DNA of 34,074 nt from Euryarchaeota archaeon UBA126 (GTDB taxonomy: Archaea > Thermoplasmatota > Poseidoniia > Poseidoniales > Thalassarchaeaceae). This document shows positions 15,751 through 23,080 of the stretch, one piece after another. A program made the translations under genes and the position numbers. The stretch spans positions 1 through 34,074 of the forward strand of contig DAMG01000083.1 of NCBI GenBank assembly GCA_002497025.1, in the 5' to 3' direction. The notes under the pieces were generated by a model, which saw nothing but the letters and a program-made list of their open reading frames with translations, made no database searches and had not been told where the DNA came from. Numbering within the stretch: the first letter of the stretch is position 1; each line of letters opens with the position of its first letter.

Positions 15751-18075
15751 TCAAAAATTACCAAATACCGGACCAACTAGTAGACTGATAAGTAACCAGG
15801 ACCCCAATATTGCACTCGCTAGACCCCATGCTCTCGGGCGAATTCCTACACTCAAGCTACCTAGCGTTCTAGGAATTGGGCCAGTTACTCCGATTATTGC
15901 ACGAGCGATTACTACAGTCAGACCTGACGCAATAATTAGCCCCAGTAAAATGCATACAGAGAGAATAATTCCAAGAATACCAGTACGTGCTACTGCCCCT
16001 ACTCCCTGAGCTACCAAATCAGGAGTTCGTAACCAAATCAACCAAGCCACCCAGATTCCTAGATGGACGTCGTCGCTAAAAGATGAGGCCTTTCTCCAAT
16101 CCCTATACTGCTCTGGCAGACTAGAATGAATCTTGTTGGAAATCCAATCGACCTCAGGAATTCTGCCGCTAGTTAGGGTTCGCAAACCATGGTAGGTTAG
16201 AATTAGAGCAAGTACCAACTCAATCCAAATCCACCAAGCACCTAAGCCTCCAGCGGCCATCAATGAAATCGGTATTGCCCATAGAGAAAATCCAACACCT
16301 GCTGCAAGCAATGTTAACAATATACCCGAGCCAGGTAGAAGAACTTCATCCGGTTGCTGATATTTCCTCTCTCGTGGCATTGCGAGAACGAACAACGGAA
16401 GTAAGGCCGTACCCCAAAGCAAGGTTAGTGGATCAAATACAGTATGTCCGGAACCCTTCGTTGCTTCGTCAACAGCGTCTGCAATCTCCGAACTTGAGTA
16501 AGTTCCAGGTGACCAATCTGTGATGAACCCTGCTGCATCGATAATAATCACTGCATCGCTCGCTCCACTGGGGAAGGACTTACCAACGCTAGCATCGGCA
16601 TTGTCCATCAATAATGGCCAAGATCCGTTTATTATTTCCGAATGGGAGTCTAAATCAACCGCCCTGACTCCCTTTCCAGTAGCAATTTGAACGAAGGAAA
16701 CATCTCTGTCAATTAATGCATCAGCCATTTGGAAATCATTTGCTTGCCGGTTTGCATTAGCAGAACCGGGTACGTACATACCAACAACAACAGCGTCGGA
16801 ATCTGATAGTAATTCAAACAAAGATACAGACCCCTCGCCACCATGTTCCAGTAGAGTGAATGATGGTGCGGCACCATCGGAACGCGGTGAGTTCGCATCA
16901 ATGTCTGGCAAATGGGTCGCTGGACCGATACTCGCTATGGCGAGGACAATAATCACTGCATAAGCGGGAAGAGGCAACATAGCCTCCCTCATTGAAGCAC
17001 CTAGCCAAGTAATGACTCCAAGTGGAATCATTATCGCTACCCATGTTCCACTCAATAGGGCCTGAGGGTCTTCCTTTACTTCGAATTTCAATACACCAAT
17101 CACATCACAAGGTTCAGCGGGGTCTTGGTCTTGAAGTTTGAAACAACCATCAATCATGTACAATCCGGGTTCCAAGGATTTTGATGTAGACCAAGTAAGA
17201 ACGGTCCTATTTGCTTCACCTACCCTAAAGGAATGAGGTGACTCGAAGTGCTCCAATCTTTGATCCTCTTGACCGAATCCATGAACCATAGATTCGTAAC
17301 TATCCATAGGACCTACGACTTCGATTACTTGTTGTGAAAAATCCGAAGGACCCCAAGGAGAAATGGGTGTAAACTCAATTCTAGTTATTCGATTTGAATC
17401 TGTGACCTGATCTAATTTTGGGTCAATCAAGTCCCCCGAAAATGTGATTCCACTTTTTGCATCATAGGTACCCCACCACAATGAGCCCGGTTGAACACAA
17501 TCATGTTGAACGGAAATTTGTAGAGACAAAGCATCCCCTGGCCCTAAAGCCACATCATCAACAGGCACCTCAACTTGGAAAATATGAGATTGCGTGTAGG
17601 ATTCTTCCATGGTTACAACATTCGTTGCCATACCATTGATGAGGGTGAAAGAACCCCAACGTAGGGTGACATAGAATTGAGTTGTGGCACCCGCTGGGGA
17701 ACCTGGAATTACATTGGTTTGCCTGCATACTGGAGATTTTGCCTCCAATGAAGCATACAATTCAACCGTGACTGTACCATTTAGTGAAAGCGCCTCTACG
17801 ATGGGTATTCCTTGAACATCTACAAGATTTTGAGGCGCTCCTGTTGTTTTGGAGAAACTAGCTGAACCCCCGGGTATTCCTGTGAGTATAGGCCAATCTC
17901 TGCGAAGTTCTGGTATCTCTTCTGTGCCGTGAAGGAAAATATTGTGATTTTGGGGGATACTGATTTCTAGTCCTGGACCAAATTCCTCTGCATCTTGGGC
18001 ACTAGTTGTGCTAGCGACGAATGTCCCCACAAGAAGCAAAATAATTGCTGTTGTGAGCGCCCTTGACCTGAACAA
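15751..18075 (-). CDS. Polytopic membrane protein with an internal cysteine-less peroxiredoxin-like domain
   Basis: 774 residues. A signal helix (about 7-26) leads to an extracellular beta-rich part (about 30-335) with no family I recognise. Helices follow at about 345-360 and 370-390. Residues of about 400-540 look like a peroxiredoxin/AhpC-TSA thioredoxin fold: APSFTLLEHGGEGSVSLFEL at 403-422, VVVGMYVPGSANANRQANDF at 429-448, SWPLLMDNADASVGKSF at 485-501 and a strand AVIIIDAAGFI at 508-518. The position of the peroxidatic Cys (P-x3-T-x2-C) holds no cysteine, so peroxidase chemistry is unlikely. The C-terminal part (about 550-774) has five or six helices. The TTG start is chosen for the GAGAGGTGT ribosome site 5 nt upstream; no early ATG is available. 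Confidence 0.75.
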   Translation of the reverse strand: MFRSRALTTAIILLLVGTFVASTTSAQDAEEFGPGLEISIPQNHNIFLHGTEEIPELRRDWPILTGIPGGSASFSKTTGAPQNLVDVQGIPIVEALSLNGTVTVELYASLEAKSPVCRQTNVIPGSPAGATTQFYVTLRWGSFTLINGMATNVVTMEESYTQSHIFQVEVPVDDVALGPGDALSLQISVQHDCVQPGSLWWGTYDAKSGITFSGDLIDPKLDQVTDSNRITRIEFTPISPWGPSDFSQQVIEVVGPMDSYESMVHGFGQEDQRLEHFESPHSFRVGEANRTVLTWSTSKSLEPGLYMIDGCFKLQDQDPAEPCDVIGVLKFEVKEDPQALLSGTWVAIMIPLGVITWLGASMREAMLPLPAYAVIIVLAIASIGPATHLPDIDANSPRSDGAAPSFTLLEHGGEGSVSLFELLSDSDAVVVGMYVPGSANANRQANDFQMADALIDRDVSFVQIATGKGVRAVDLDSHSEIINGSWPLLMDNADASVGKSFPSGASDAVIIIDAAGFITDWSPGTYSSSEIADAVDEATKGSGHTVFDPLTLLWGTALLPLFVLAMPRERKYQQPDEVLLPGSGILLTLLAAGVGFSLWAIPISLMAAGGLGAWWIWIELVLALILTYHGLRTLTSGRIPEVDWISNKIHSSLPEQYRDWRKASSFSDDVHLGIWVAWLIWLRTPDLVAQGVGAVARTGILGIILSVCILLGLIIASGLTVVIARAIIGVTGPIPRTLGSLSVGIRPRAWGLASAILGSWLLISLLVGPVFGNF

Positions 18076-18080
18076 CGGTT

Positions 18081-18089
18081 ACACCTCTC
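18081..18089 (-). promoter_or_regulatory. Shine-Dalgarno site supporting a TTG start
   Basis: GAGAGGTGT on the minus strand, 5 nt before the TTG at 18075 that opens the signal peptide of the large membrane protein. Confidence 0.55.
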
Positions 18090-18169
18090 ACTGGACCCCT
18101 CATTGGACTGGCATTCAAACCTCGCGCTTCTCTGTATTCGACTTAAGCGGATTATTTGGGTTTAGAACA

Positions 18170-18190
18170 CGCTTCCTCTTAGAGGAAGCG
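18170..18190. terminator. Perfect 10-bp inverted repeat across the DUF92 stop codon
   Basis: CGCTTCCTCT-T-AGAGGAAGCG: two 10-nt arms around a single base, making a near-perfect palindrome. The stop codon of the DUF92 gene (18179-18181) lies in the centre of it. In the minus-strand transcript it would form a hairpin closing this gene, 95 nt before the next gene. Called a terminator or 3'-end structure by position only; no U-run follows. Confidence 0.45.
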
Positions 18191-18916
18191 GATATGGAAA
18201 AATATAGCCATTAACGCACCAGATAGTGTTGCAAGGAAGTTTACTGTGTGCTTTCCGATTAGGCCTTTATTCTCAAATAAGGCTCCTAAAATGGAGTCGA
18301 CTTGGCAACCAAGCCAACCGATTGATGTAACAACTACCATCATAGTCAATAGAGGGATTTCAACATCGGTAATTGAAGCAAGACTGACCGACAATAATGC
18401 AATCAGTAGTGCACCACCTAATGCTGCAAATGTACCAGTCAATGACATACCCCCATTGGTTCCTGCAGGCACGGCTTCTAGATTGATGATGCTTCTAGTT
18501 CTAGAGTCTAGACTACCTATTTCCGACGCTAAGGTGTCGGAGGCGGCTACAGAAATTGATGCGCAAGCCGCCAAGTAAGCCCACTCTGGTTGATCAAGTG
18601 CGAAATTCGCGATTGCGACTAGTGAAGCCACGCCACCATTGGCCATTACATTCCGCCAACCACGAGCTCCTTTGTTCTCCTCTGCTAATCTCAAAGCAGC
18701 CTTTTCTTCATACTTCCACAAGGTAGCTAATGAGCCAACTGCAAGGAATGAAATTAGAATTGCTAACCACGTCCAATGACCAAACAAAGATACTGTGAGA
18801 CCTACAATTGTAGCGGCAATTAAACCAGTTCTATTGAGCATTCCACATACCGCAGACAGCATCAGCAAGCCGGATACTAGTCCGACAGAAATCATCTGGT
18901 CACTTGTGGGGTCCAT
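18179..18916 (-). CDS. DUF92 family membrane protein (TMEM19/VTE6-like)
   Basis: 245 residues with about six membrane helices. It carries the conserved DUF92 blocks: RGWRNVMANGG at 85-95, ASDTLASEIG at 125-134, VPAGTNGGMSLTG at 149-161, QVDSILGA at 205-212 and KHTVNF at 222-227. The plant member VTE6 is a phytyl-phosphate kinase, so archaeal members may act on polyprenyl or phytyl phosphates in lipid recycling; that is an inference from family knowledge, not seen here. The ATG at 18916 is preceded by a weak GGGTAGGA. It lies between the PrsW-like gene and the peroxiredoxin-like membrane protein, all on the minus strand. Confidence 0.88.
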   Translation of the reverse strand: MDPTSDQMISVGLVSGLLMLSAVCGMLNRTGLIAATIVGLTVSLFGHWTWLAILISFLAVGSLATLWKYEEKAALRLAEENKGARGWRNVMANGGVASLVAIANFALDQPEWAYLAACASISVAASDTLASEIGSLDSRTRSIINLEAVPAGTNGGMSLTGTFAALGGALLIALLSVSLASITDVEIPLLTMMVVVTSIGWLGCQVDSILGALFENKGLIGKHTVNFLATLSGALMAIFFHIRFL

Positions 18917-18970
18917 GTCCTACCCTACCATTACGACGTCAGAGGGTGATGAAGGATTCCCTAATGCGAC

Positions 18971-20515
18971 TTATGCCGCAGGTAGAGAACGTACCCCCTT
19001 CAATATACCACGTGCGAGAATTAGTAATACAACAATCAGTATTGTAGTTGAACCTAGACTAATAATAACTGAGTCCGACATCATAACTGAAGTTCCGTTC
19101 CAAAATGCATGTCCTCCGATAGCGATACCTAAGCAGGCTAGAACATTCTTGGGAGGTACTATTCTGAATCCATCTTCTTTCCTTAGATTTGCAGCATCCC
19201 ACGACGTGACTAATGCATCGCTGACTTCTATCACCTCTACACCTGCGGCATCGATTGGATTACCTGTTTTAGTATCGATTAATTTCCAATTAGACTCGAC
19301 CTCGTCTTTTGCCATGATTTCTTCAAAGGTCGGTCTAAATTCATCAAATCCTGAATAGTCTCCGTCACCATCTATGTCGAAGCCTAGATTTTCTGCAAAG
19401 TCAACCGAGTTAATAGTAAATCGATTAATCAACCATTTCATTCGCTTATCTGCATCAGTGTCTTGGGAGAAATAACCTATTCCGAATCCTGAAATTCCTG
19501 TCAGTAATCCGTGTAAAGGAATCGAACCAATTCCTCTAACTAGAGTTGTCAAAGTTAGACCTATTGCGCCGCCAAAAATTGTACTGCTTAAAATATACAT
19601 TAAATTCTCTATTAATGCGAAACCAAGACCTACTGTAAATCCTATTTGGAAACCTTTTCTAGCATTTTTTATGGAAGGTAAAAACAAGCATACTGCTAGA
19701 AATTTAAAAATTTCTTCACCTACAGGTGCACTAATTACGGCGCCCAAATCCATTACTGTAGATTCAGAAAGACCACTTGGAAGAATAAAGGGGAAAATGA
19801 AACTGTTTACAATTACCGCTGGGAAGGCCGACGCCATGCCAGCAATCATCCAGGATTCGGCGTCTCTTCTCCTAGTTGGTAAACCAATTATTTTCGAGGA
19901 GGTCGCCCACCAAGCAAATACAGGTATAGAAAATGCCGCTATAGAAAGAAGTAGAACGGGAATGAAAGAAAGGAAATAGACAGTGAAAACGAAATCCTCA
20001 TCTCCCGATGCAAATGATAGAATCAGTGGAATAGAAAATATAACTCCAATTACCAATGTTCCAACAAAAGCACCCCAAACCTGACCTAGTGGTGGCATAT
20101 CGATGACTGAATCATCTGGAATTACAAAACGCTGGAAGATTGTTCTTTGAGGAGTCTTGAGGGAACCTCCTTCAGGTAGGGGGTGATGATTTTTTCCCGA
20201 AGGGTCTGGTGTTGCCATCCTAACATGAACTAACTTAGGTCTATGCAGCATAAATAGGAAAGGAAGAGGTATTAGGGAACAAATAGCCCCTAGACCGGTA
20301 ATAACTAAATTTCGATTAATTAAACCATCAATAACAAAGGTAAGGCCGAACAAAATCAGAATAAACGCAAGAATCACAGTTCCCAGCATTCTCCAGTAAT
20401 TCTTCCATGGCTTGCTTTTTGTCGCCAATTGTATGTTCCCGGGTGCTTGGGTGAGAGGTACTGGATCTTCAAGCAAATACCTCTTGCCAGTTGCATCTGT
20501 GACTATCCTAGACAT
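18971..20515 (-). CDS. prsW: PrsW-type intramembrane protease with an EF-hand-like insertion
   Basis: 514 residues, a glutamic-type membrane protease of the PrsW family (M82), related in motifs to CPBP/CAAX proteases. Family motifs: APVGEEIFKF with Glu267-Glu268, GLGFALIENLMY with Glu303-Asn304, PLHGLLTG with His335 and GGHAFWNG with His469. About eight or nine helices are visible. Between His335 and His469 lies a soluble insert of about 100 residues (350-450) with a calcium-binding EF-hand-type loop, DIDGDGDYSGFDEF, at 380-393. PrsW proteins cleave membrane-bound substrates such as anti-sigma factors in bacteria; the archaeal substrate is unknown. The ATG at 20515 is preceded by GGGTGAT. Family call is confident; calcium control is a guess. 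Confidence 0.88.
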   Translation of the reverse strand: MSRIVTDATGKRYLLEDPVPLTQAPGNIQLATKSKPWKNYWRMLGTVILAFILILFGLTFVIDGLINRNLVITGLGAICSLIPLPFLFMLHRPKLVHVRMATPDPSGKNHHPLPEGGSLKTPQRTIFQRFVIPDDSVIDMPPLGQVWGAFVGTLVIGVIFSIPLILSFASGDEDFVFTVYFLSFIPVLLLSIAAFSIPVFAWWATSSKIIGLPTRRRDAESWMIAGMASAFPAVIVNSFIFPFILPSGLSESTVMDLGAVISAPVGEEIFKFLAVCLFLPSIKNARKGFQIGFTVGLGFALIENLMYILSSTIFGGAIGLTLTTLVRGIGSIPLHGLLTGISGFGIGYFSQDTDADKRMKWLINRFTINSVDFAENLGFDIDGDGDYSGFDEFRPTFEEIMAKDEVESNWKLIDTKTGNPIDAAGVEVIEVSDALVTSWDAANLRKEDGFRIVPPKNVLACLGIAIGGHAFWNGTSVMMSDSVIISLGSTTILIVVLLILARGILKGVRSLPAA

Positions 20516-20638
20516 GGAATCACCCTAGTGCCGCTCAGATCGCCCATCACTCGCGACGCCCAAGGCATCCGGTGCGGTTCCTCATCACAGCGACAAGACT
20601 CGGTAGGTGGCGTCCCATATGAGGTTCAGCCCTAATCT
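20516..20638. other. GC-rich leader region upstream of the PrsW-like gene
   Basis: About 120 bp between the zinc-ribbon gene and the PrsW-like gene, richer in G and C than the neighbouring intergenic DNA. It includes the GGGTGAT ribosome site at 20522-20528. No coding frame or convincing RNA structure was found. Confidence 0.35.
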
Positions 20639-20833
20639 CTAGCCTGAACCCATGATTGCACCGCAAGCACCACAATACAACTCAACTCGATCGTTATCCT
20701 TCTGCATCGACCACTCCCCACATGCAGGACAGGGGGGAAGACCCTTTTCACTAGGCGCTACTCTAGGTCCTGTTTGGCGCTTTTTTTTGCGAGGGATATA
20801 CCATCCACCCTTGGGTTTTCTGACCTTCGGCAT
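20639..20833 (-). CDS. Small basic zinc-ribbon protein
   Basis: About 64 residues from the ATG at 20833; in-frame alternatives are ATG 20854 and TTG 20869. The N-terminal half is strongly basic (MPKVRKPKGGWYIPRKKKRQ), the C-terminal half has two Cys pairs, PCPACGEW and YCGACGA, spaced like a rubredoxin-type zinc ribbon. It looks like a nucleic-acid or ribosome-associated zinc-ribbon protein, but I do not recognise the exact family. It shares a divergent intergenic region with the amino-acid oxidase gene and precedes the PrsW-like gene on the same strand by about 120 nt. Confidence 0.7.
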   Translation of the reverse strand: MPKVRKPKGGWYIPRKKKRQTGPRVAPSEKGLPPCPACGEWSMQKDNDRVELYCGACGAIMGSG

Positions 20834-20910
20834 ACTATCGACTAGACTCGACATAATGGCGTCTCTCAAGACACTTATGCACCGTTGATGTGAAGTGTTT
20901 GTTCAACTGC

Positions 20911-20915
20911 GGAGA
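20911..20915 (+). promoter_or_regulatory. Shine-Dalgarno site of the amino-acid oxidase
   Basis: GGAGA 3 nt upstream of the ATG at 20919. It decides the start in favour of the ATG over the upstream GTG at 20895. Confidence 0.55.
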
Positions 20916-20918
20916 GAT

Positions 20919-21857
20919 ATGGATTGCGTGGTGATTGGAGCTGGTGTATCCGGCCTGTCATCTGCAATCAGGTTGTTAGAGGCCGGACATAATGTTCTAG
21001 TTATGGCTAGGGAATTTTCACCGGATTTAGTTTCAGATACTGCTGCAGCATTGTGGTATCCATTTTTAGCGCACCCTGTTGAAAAAACCGATCGATGGGC
21101 GGCTGAAACTTATACTGAATTGATGAGATTGGGGGAAGACGAACCTAATTCAGGAATTACGATGAGATTTGGTAGGGAATATCTGCGTGAAGTTGTGGAA
21201 CTTCCAGGTTGGAGAGATGATATTACTCACTTTCGAGTACTAGACTCAAGCGAAATTCCTGAAGGTTGGATTTTTGGATGGGAGTTTGAATCACCAATCA
21301 TAGAAATGCATCACTACATGCCTTGGCTATTACAACGTACTCGTGATTTAGGCGGAATAATCGAAGAAAATGTAGTAGATGATTTAACCACAATTTCTGC
21401 AGAAGTTATCGTGAATTGTAGCGGAATAGGTGCGAGAGAACTATGTCAAGATACGGAGGTAAAACCAGTTCGAGGCCAAATTATCTACATTAACCAAGAT
21501 CCTGGATTTGGACGGTTTGACCAACAACCGGAGACCTTGACCTATACAATACCTAGGAGAGATTGTACAGTACTTGGAGGAACTGCTCAAAGTGATGACT
21601 GGAGCCTTGAATTACGTGATTCAGACCGTGAAACAATCCTACAAAAATGTGAATCTGTTTGGCCGGAACTTGACCGTAGCAAGATTATCGGGGAATCTGT
21701 GGGACTTCGCCCTTCAAGAAGTGAAGTTCGTCTAGAATCTGAAATCGTAAATGGCACCTTGATAATACATAATTATGGACACGGAGGGGCAGGAGTGACC
21801 CTTTCCTGGGGTTGTGCTGACGAGGTAGCTAGAATGCTATCTAGTAAGATGACTTAG
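20919..21857 (+). CDS. FAD-dependent D-amino-acid oxidase family enzyme
   Basis: A flavin oxidoreductase of about 312 residues that would oxidise an amino acid to its imino/keto acid and ammonia. The ATG at 20919 is favoured over an in-frame GTG at 20895: GGAGA lies 3 nt before it and the protein then starts directly at the Rossmann fold MDCVVIGAGVSGLSSAIRL. Family signatures: AAALWYPF near residue 41, VRGQIIYINQ mid-protein, VGLRPSRSEVRLE (substrate carboxylate Arg) and HNYGHGGAGVTLSWG near the C-terminus, the DAO signature. D-amino acid versus D-aspartate specificity cannot be set. Its 3' end overlaps the convergent glutamine synthetase gene by 17 bp. Confidence 0.92.
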   Translation: MDCVVIGAGVSGLSSAIRLLEAGHNVLVMAREFSPDLVSDTAAALWYPFLAHPVEKTDRWAAETYTELMRLGEDEPNSGITMRFGREYLREVVELPGWRDDITHFRVLDSSEIPEGWIFGWEFESPIIEMHHYMPWLLQRTRDLGGIIEENVVDDLTTISAEVIVNCSGIGARELCQDTEVKPVRGQIIYINQDPGFGRFDQQPETLTYTIPRRDCTVLGGTAQSDDWSLELRDSDRETILQKCESVWPELDRSKIIGESVGLRPSRSEVRLESEIVNGTLIIHNYGHGGAGVTLSWGCADEVARMLSSKMT

Positions 21858-22851
21858 TGGTAGTGATCACGACTGCGCCAATCTTGTAGGGGTCGGCATT
21901 AGAGGCTGGTCTACGGTCCTCTAAACGACCCTTCCAACCATCTTCAATTGTACCGATTGGGATTCGAATTGAGGCGCCTCGATCTGAGACCCCATACGAA
22001 AATTGGTCAATTGACTGCGTCTCATGAAGTCCTGTGAGCCTTTGCTCATTGTGTGCACCATATACTGACATATGAGCATCGATATTTCTACCGAACGCTT
22101 CACAAATATCTGTGAATAACTTCTCTCCACCCTCATCTCGCATTCTTCCATCACTGAAATTTACATGCATTCCAGAACCATTCCAATCACCCTTGATCGG
22201 CTTGGGGTGGTATTCAATGTAGTAACCATATTTTTCAGTACATCTATCCAAAAGATATCGTGCGACCCAAAGTTCGTCTCCGGCTCTCTTTGCACCCTTA
22301 GCAAAAATTTGGAACTCCCATTGACCACATGCCACTTCTTGGTTGATTCCCTCATAGTTAATTCCCGCTTCTATACACAAATCAGCGTGCTCTTCGACGA
22401 GATCTCTACCGTGGGTGTTCTTACCGCCGACAGAACAGTAGTAAAGACCCTGAGGGCCAGGATAGCCTCCTACTGGGAACCCCAAAGGAAGTTGAGTTTC
22501 AACATCCATGATGAAATATTCTTGCTCATATCCAAACCAAAAATCGTCATCATCTTCTTCAATTGTAGCGCGACCGTTACTGGCATGTGGAGTTCCATCG
22601 GCGTTCAAGACTTCACACATTACAAGATAACCATTTATTCTTTGAGGATCACGGAATATCATTACGGGCTTTAGCAAACAATCTGAATCTCCGCCGTCGG
22701 CTTGCTTTGTAGAAGAACCATCAAAGGACCACATCGGACAGTCCTCAACATTACCCGAGAAATTATTCCTGATTAGTGTCTTACTTCGCATGTTCTGTGT
22801 CGGTTCATATCCATCTAACCAGATGTACTCAAGTTTGGCCTTAACGTCCAT
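21841..22851 (-). CDS. glnA: Glutamine synthetase, eukaryote-type class II
   Basis: ATP-dependent glutamate-ammonia ligase of class GSII, 336 residues, the short GSII length instead of ~440-470 for GSI. GSII landmarks: LEYIWLDGYEPTQN at 7-20, MWSFDGSSTKQA at 40-51, FGYEQEYF at 106-113 (metal ligands), PGPQGLYYCSVG at 131-142, CGQWEFQI at 175-182, WNGSGMHVNFS at 223-233, HETQSIDQFSYGVSDRGASI at 276-295 and LEDRRPASNADPY at 310-322. Archaea usually carry GSI, so this is unusual and suggests transfer, possibly ancient. It assimilates ammonia, including that released by amino-acid oxidation next door. ATG 22851 has no SD and a TATA-like box about 30 nt upstream, fitting a short or absent leader. 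Confidence 0.95.
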   Translation of the reverse strand: MDVKAKLEYIWLDGYEPTQNMRSKTLIRNNFSGNVEDCPMWSFDGSSTKQADGGDSDCLLKPVMIFRDPQRINGYLVMCEVLNADGTPHASNGRATIEEDDDDFWFGYEQEYFIMDVETQLPLGFPVGGYPGPQGLYYCSVGGKNTHGRDLVEEHADLCIEAGINYEGINQEVACGQWEFQIFAKGAKRAGDELWVARYLLDRCTEKYGYYIEYHPKPIKGDWNGSGMHVNFSDGRMRDEGGEKLFTDICEAFGRNIDAHMSVYGAHNEQRLTGLHETQSIDQFSYGVSDRGASIRIPIGTIEDGWKGRLEDRRPASNADPYKIGAVVITTTKSSY

Positions 22852-22856
22852 AGGAG

Positions 22857-22912
22857 ATATCGAATAATCTACGGTTAATATATTTCACGATGTGTTCAAT
22901 ATATCGAATAAT
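22857..22912. repeat. Two 12-bp direct repeats in the glutamine synthetase promoter region
   Basis: ATATCGAATAAT occurs at 22857-22868 and again at 22901-22912, 44 bp apart, flanking the TATA-like stretch in an AT-rich region. Placement on both sides of a TATA box would suit operator sites of a nitrogen regulator, which is speculation. In such AT-rich DNA chance is also possible. Confidence 0.4.
22877..22886 (-). promoter_or_regulatory. Possible TATA box of glutamine synthetase
   Basis: AAATATATTA on the minus strand, centred about 30 nt before the ATG at 22851. A start of transcription about 25 nt downstream would fall within a few bases of the ATG. Confidence 0.45.
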
Positions 22913-23080
22913 TATTTATCAATATCATAACATAATACCCATAAATTATACGATTGAATAAGTATAGTATAAAAAATGGTTTGATTGAACAATAATTATT
23001 TCTAAAAAACACTTCTTATTGACAAACGAATAACGATTGACATATTGTATTCTTACTCGGCTAGTAGTAAGCAGATTGAA
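22913..23080. other. AT-rich divergent intergenic DNA
   Basis: Very AT-rich spacer between the glutamine synthetase gene and the MFS exporter gene. It should hold the MFS promoter; several TATA-like stretches exist (for example around 22955-22975), so none can be singled out. No gene or RNA was seen. Confidence 0.4.

Noticed and set aside
20516..20638. Possible C/D-box RNA or rRNA-like stretch (GGATGCCTTGGG) upstream of the PrsW-like gene
   Set aside because: C-like and D-like boxes are present but spacing is wrong for a C/D RNA, and only about a dozen bases resemble the 23S 5' region, so chance is the simplest reading.
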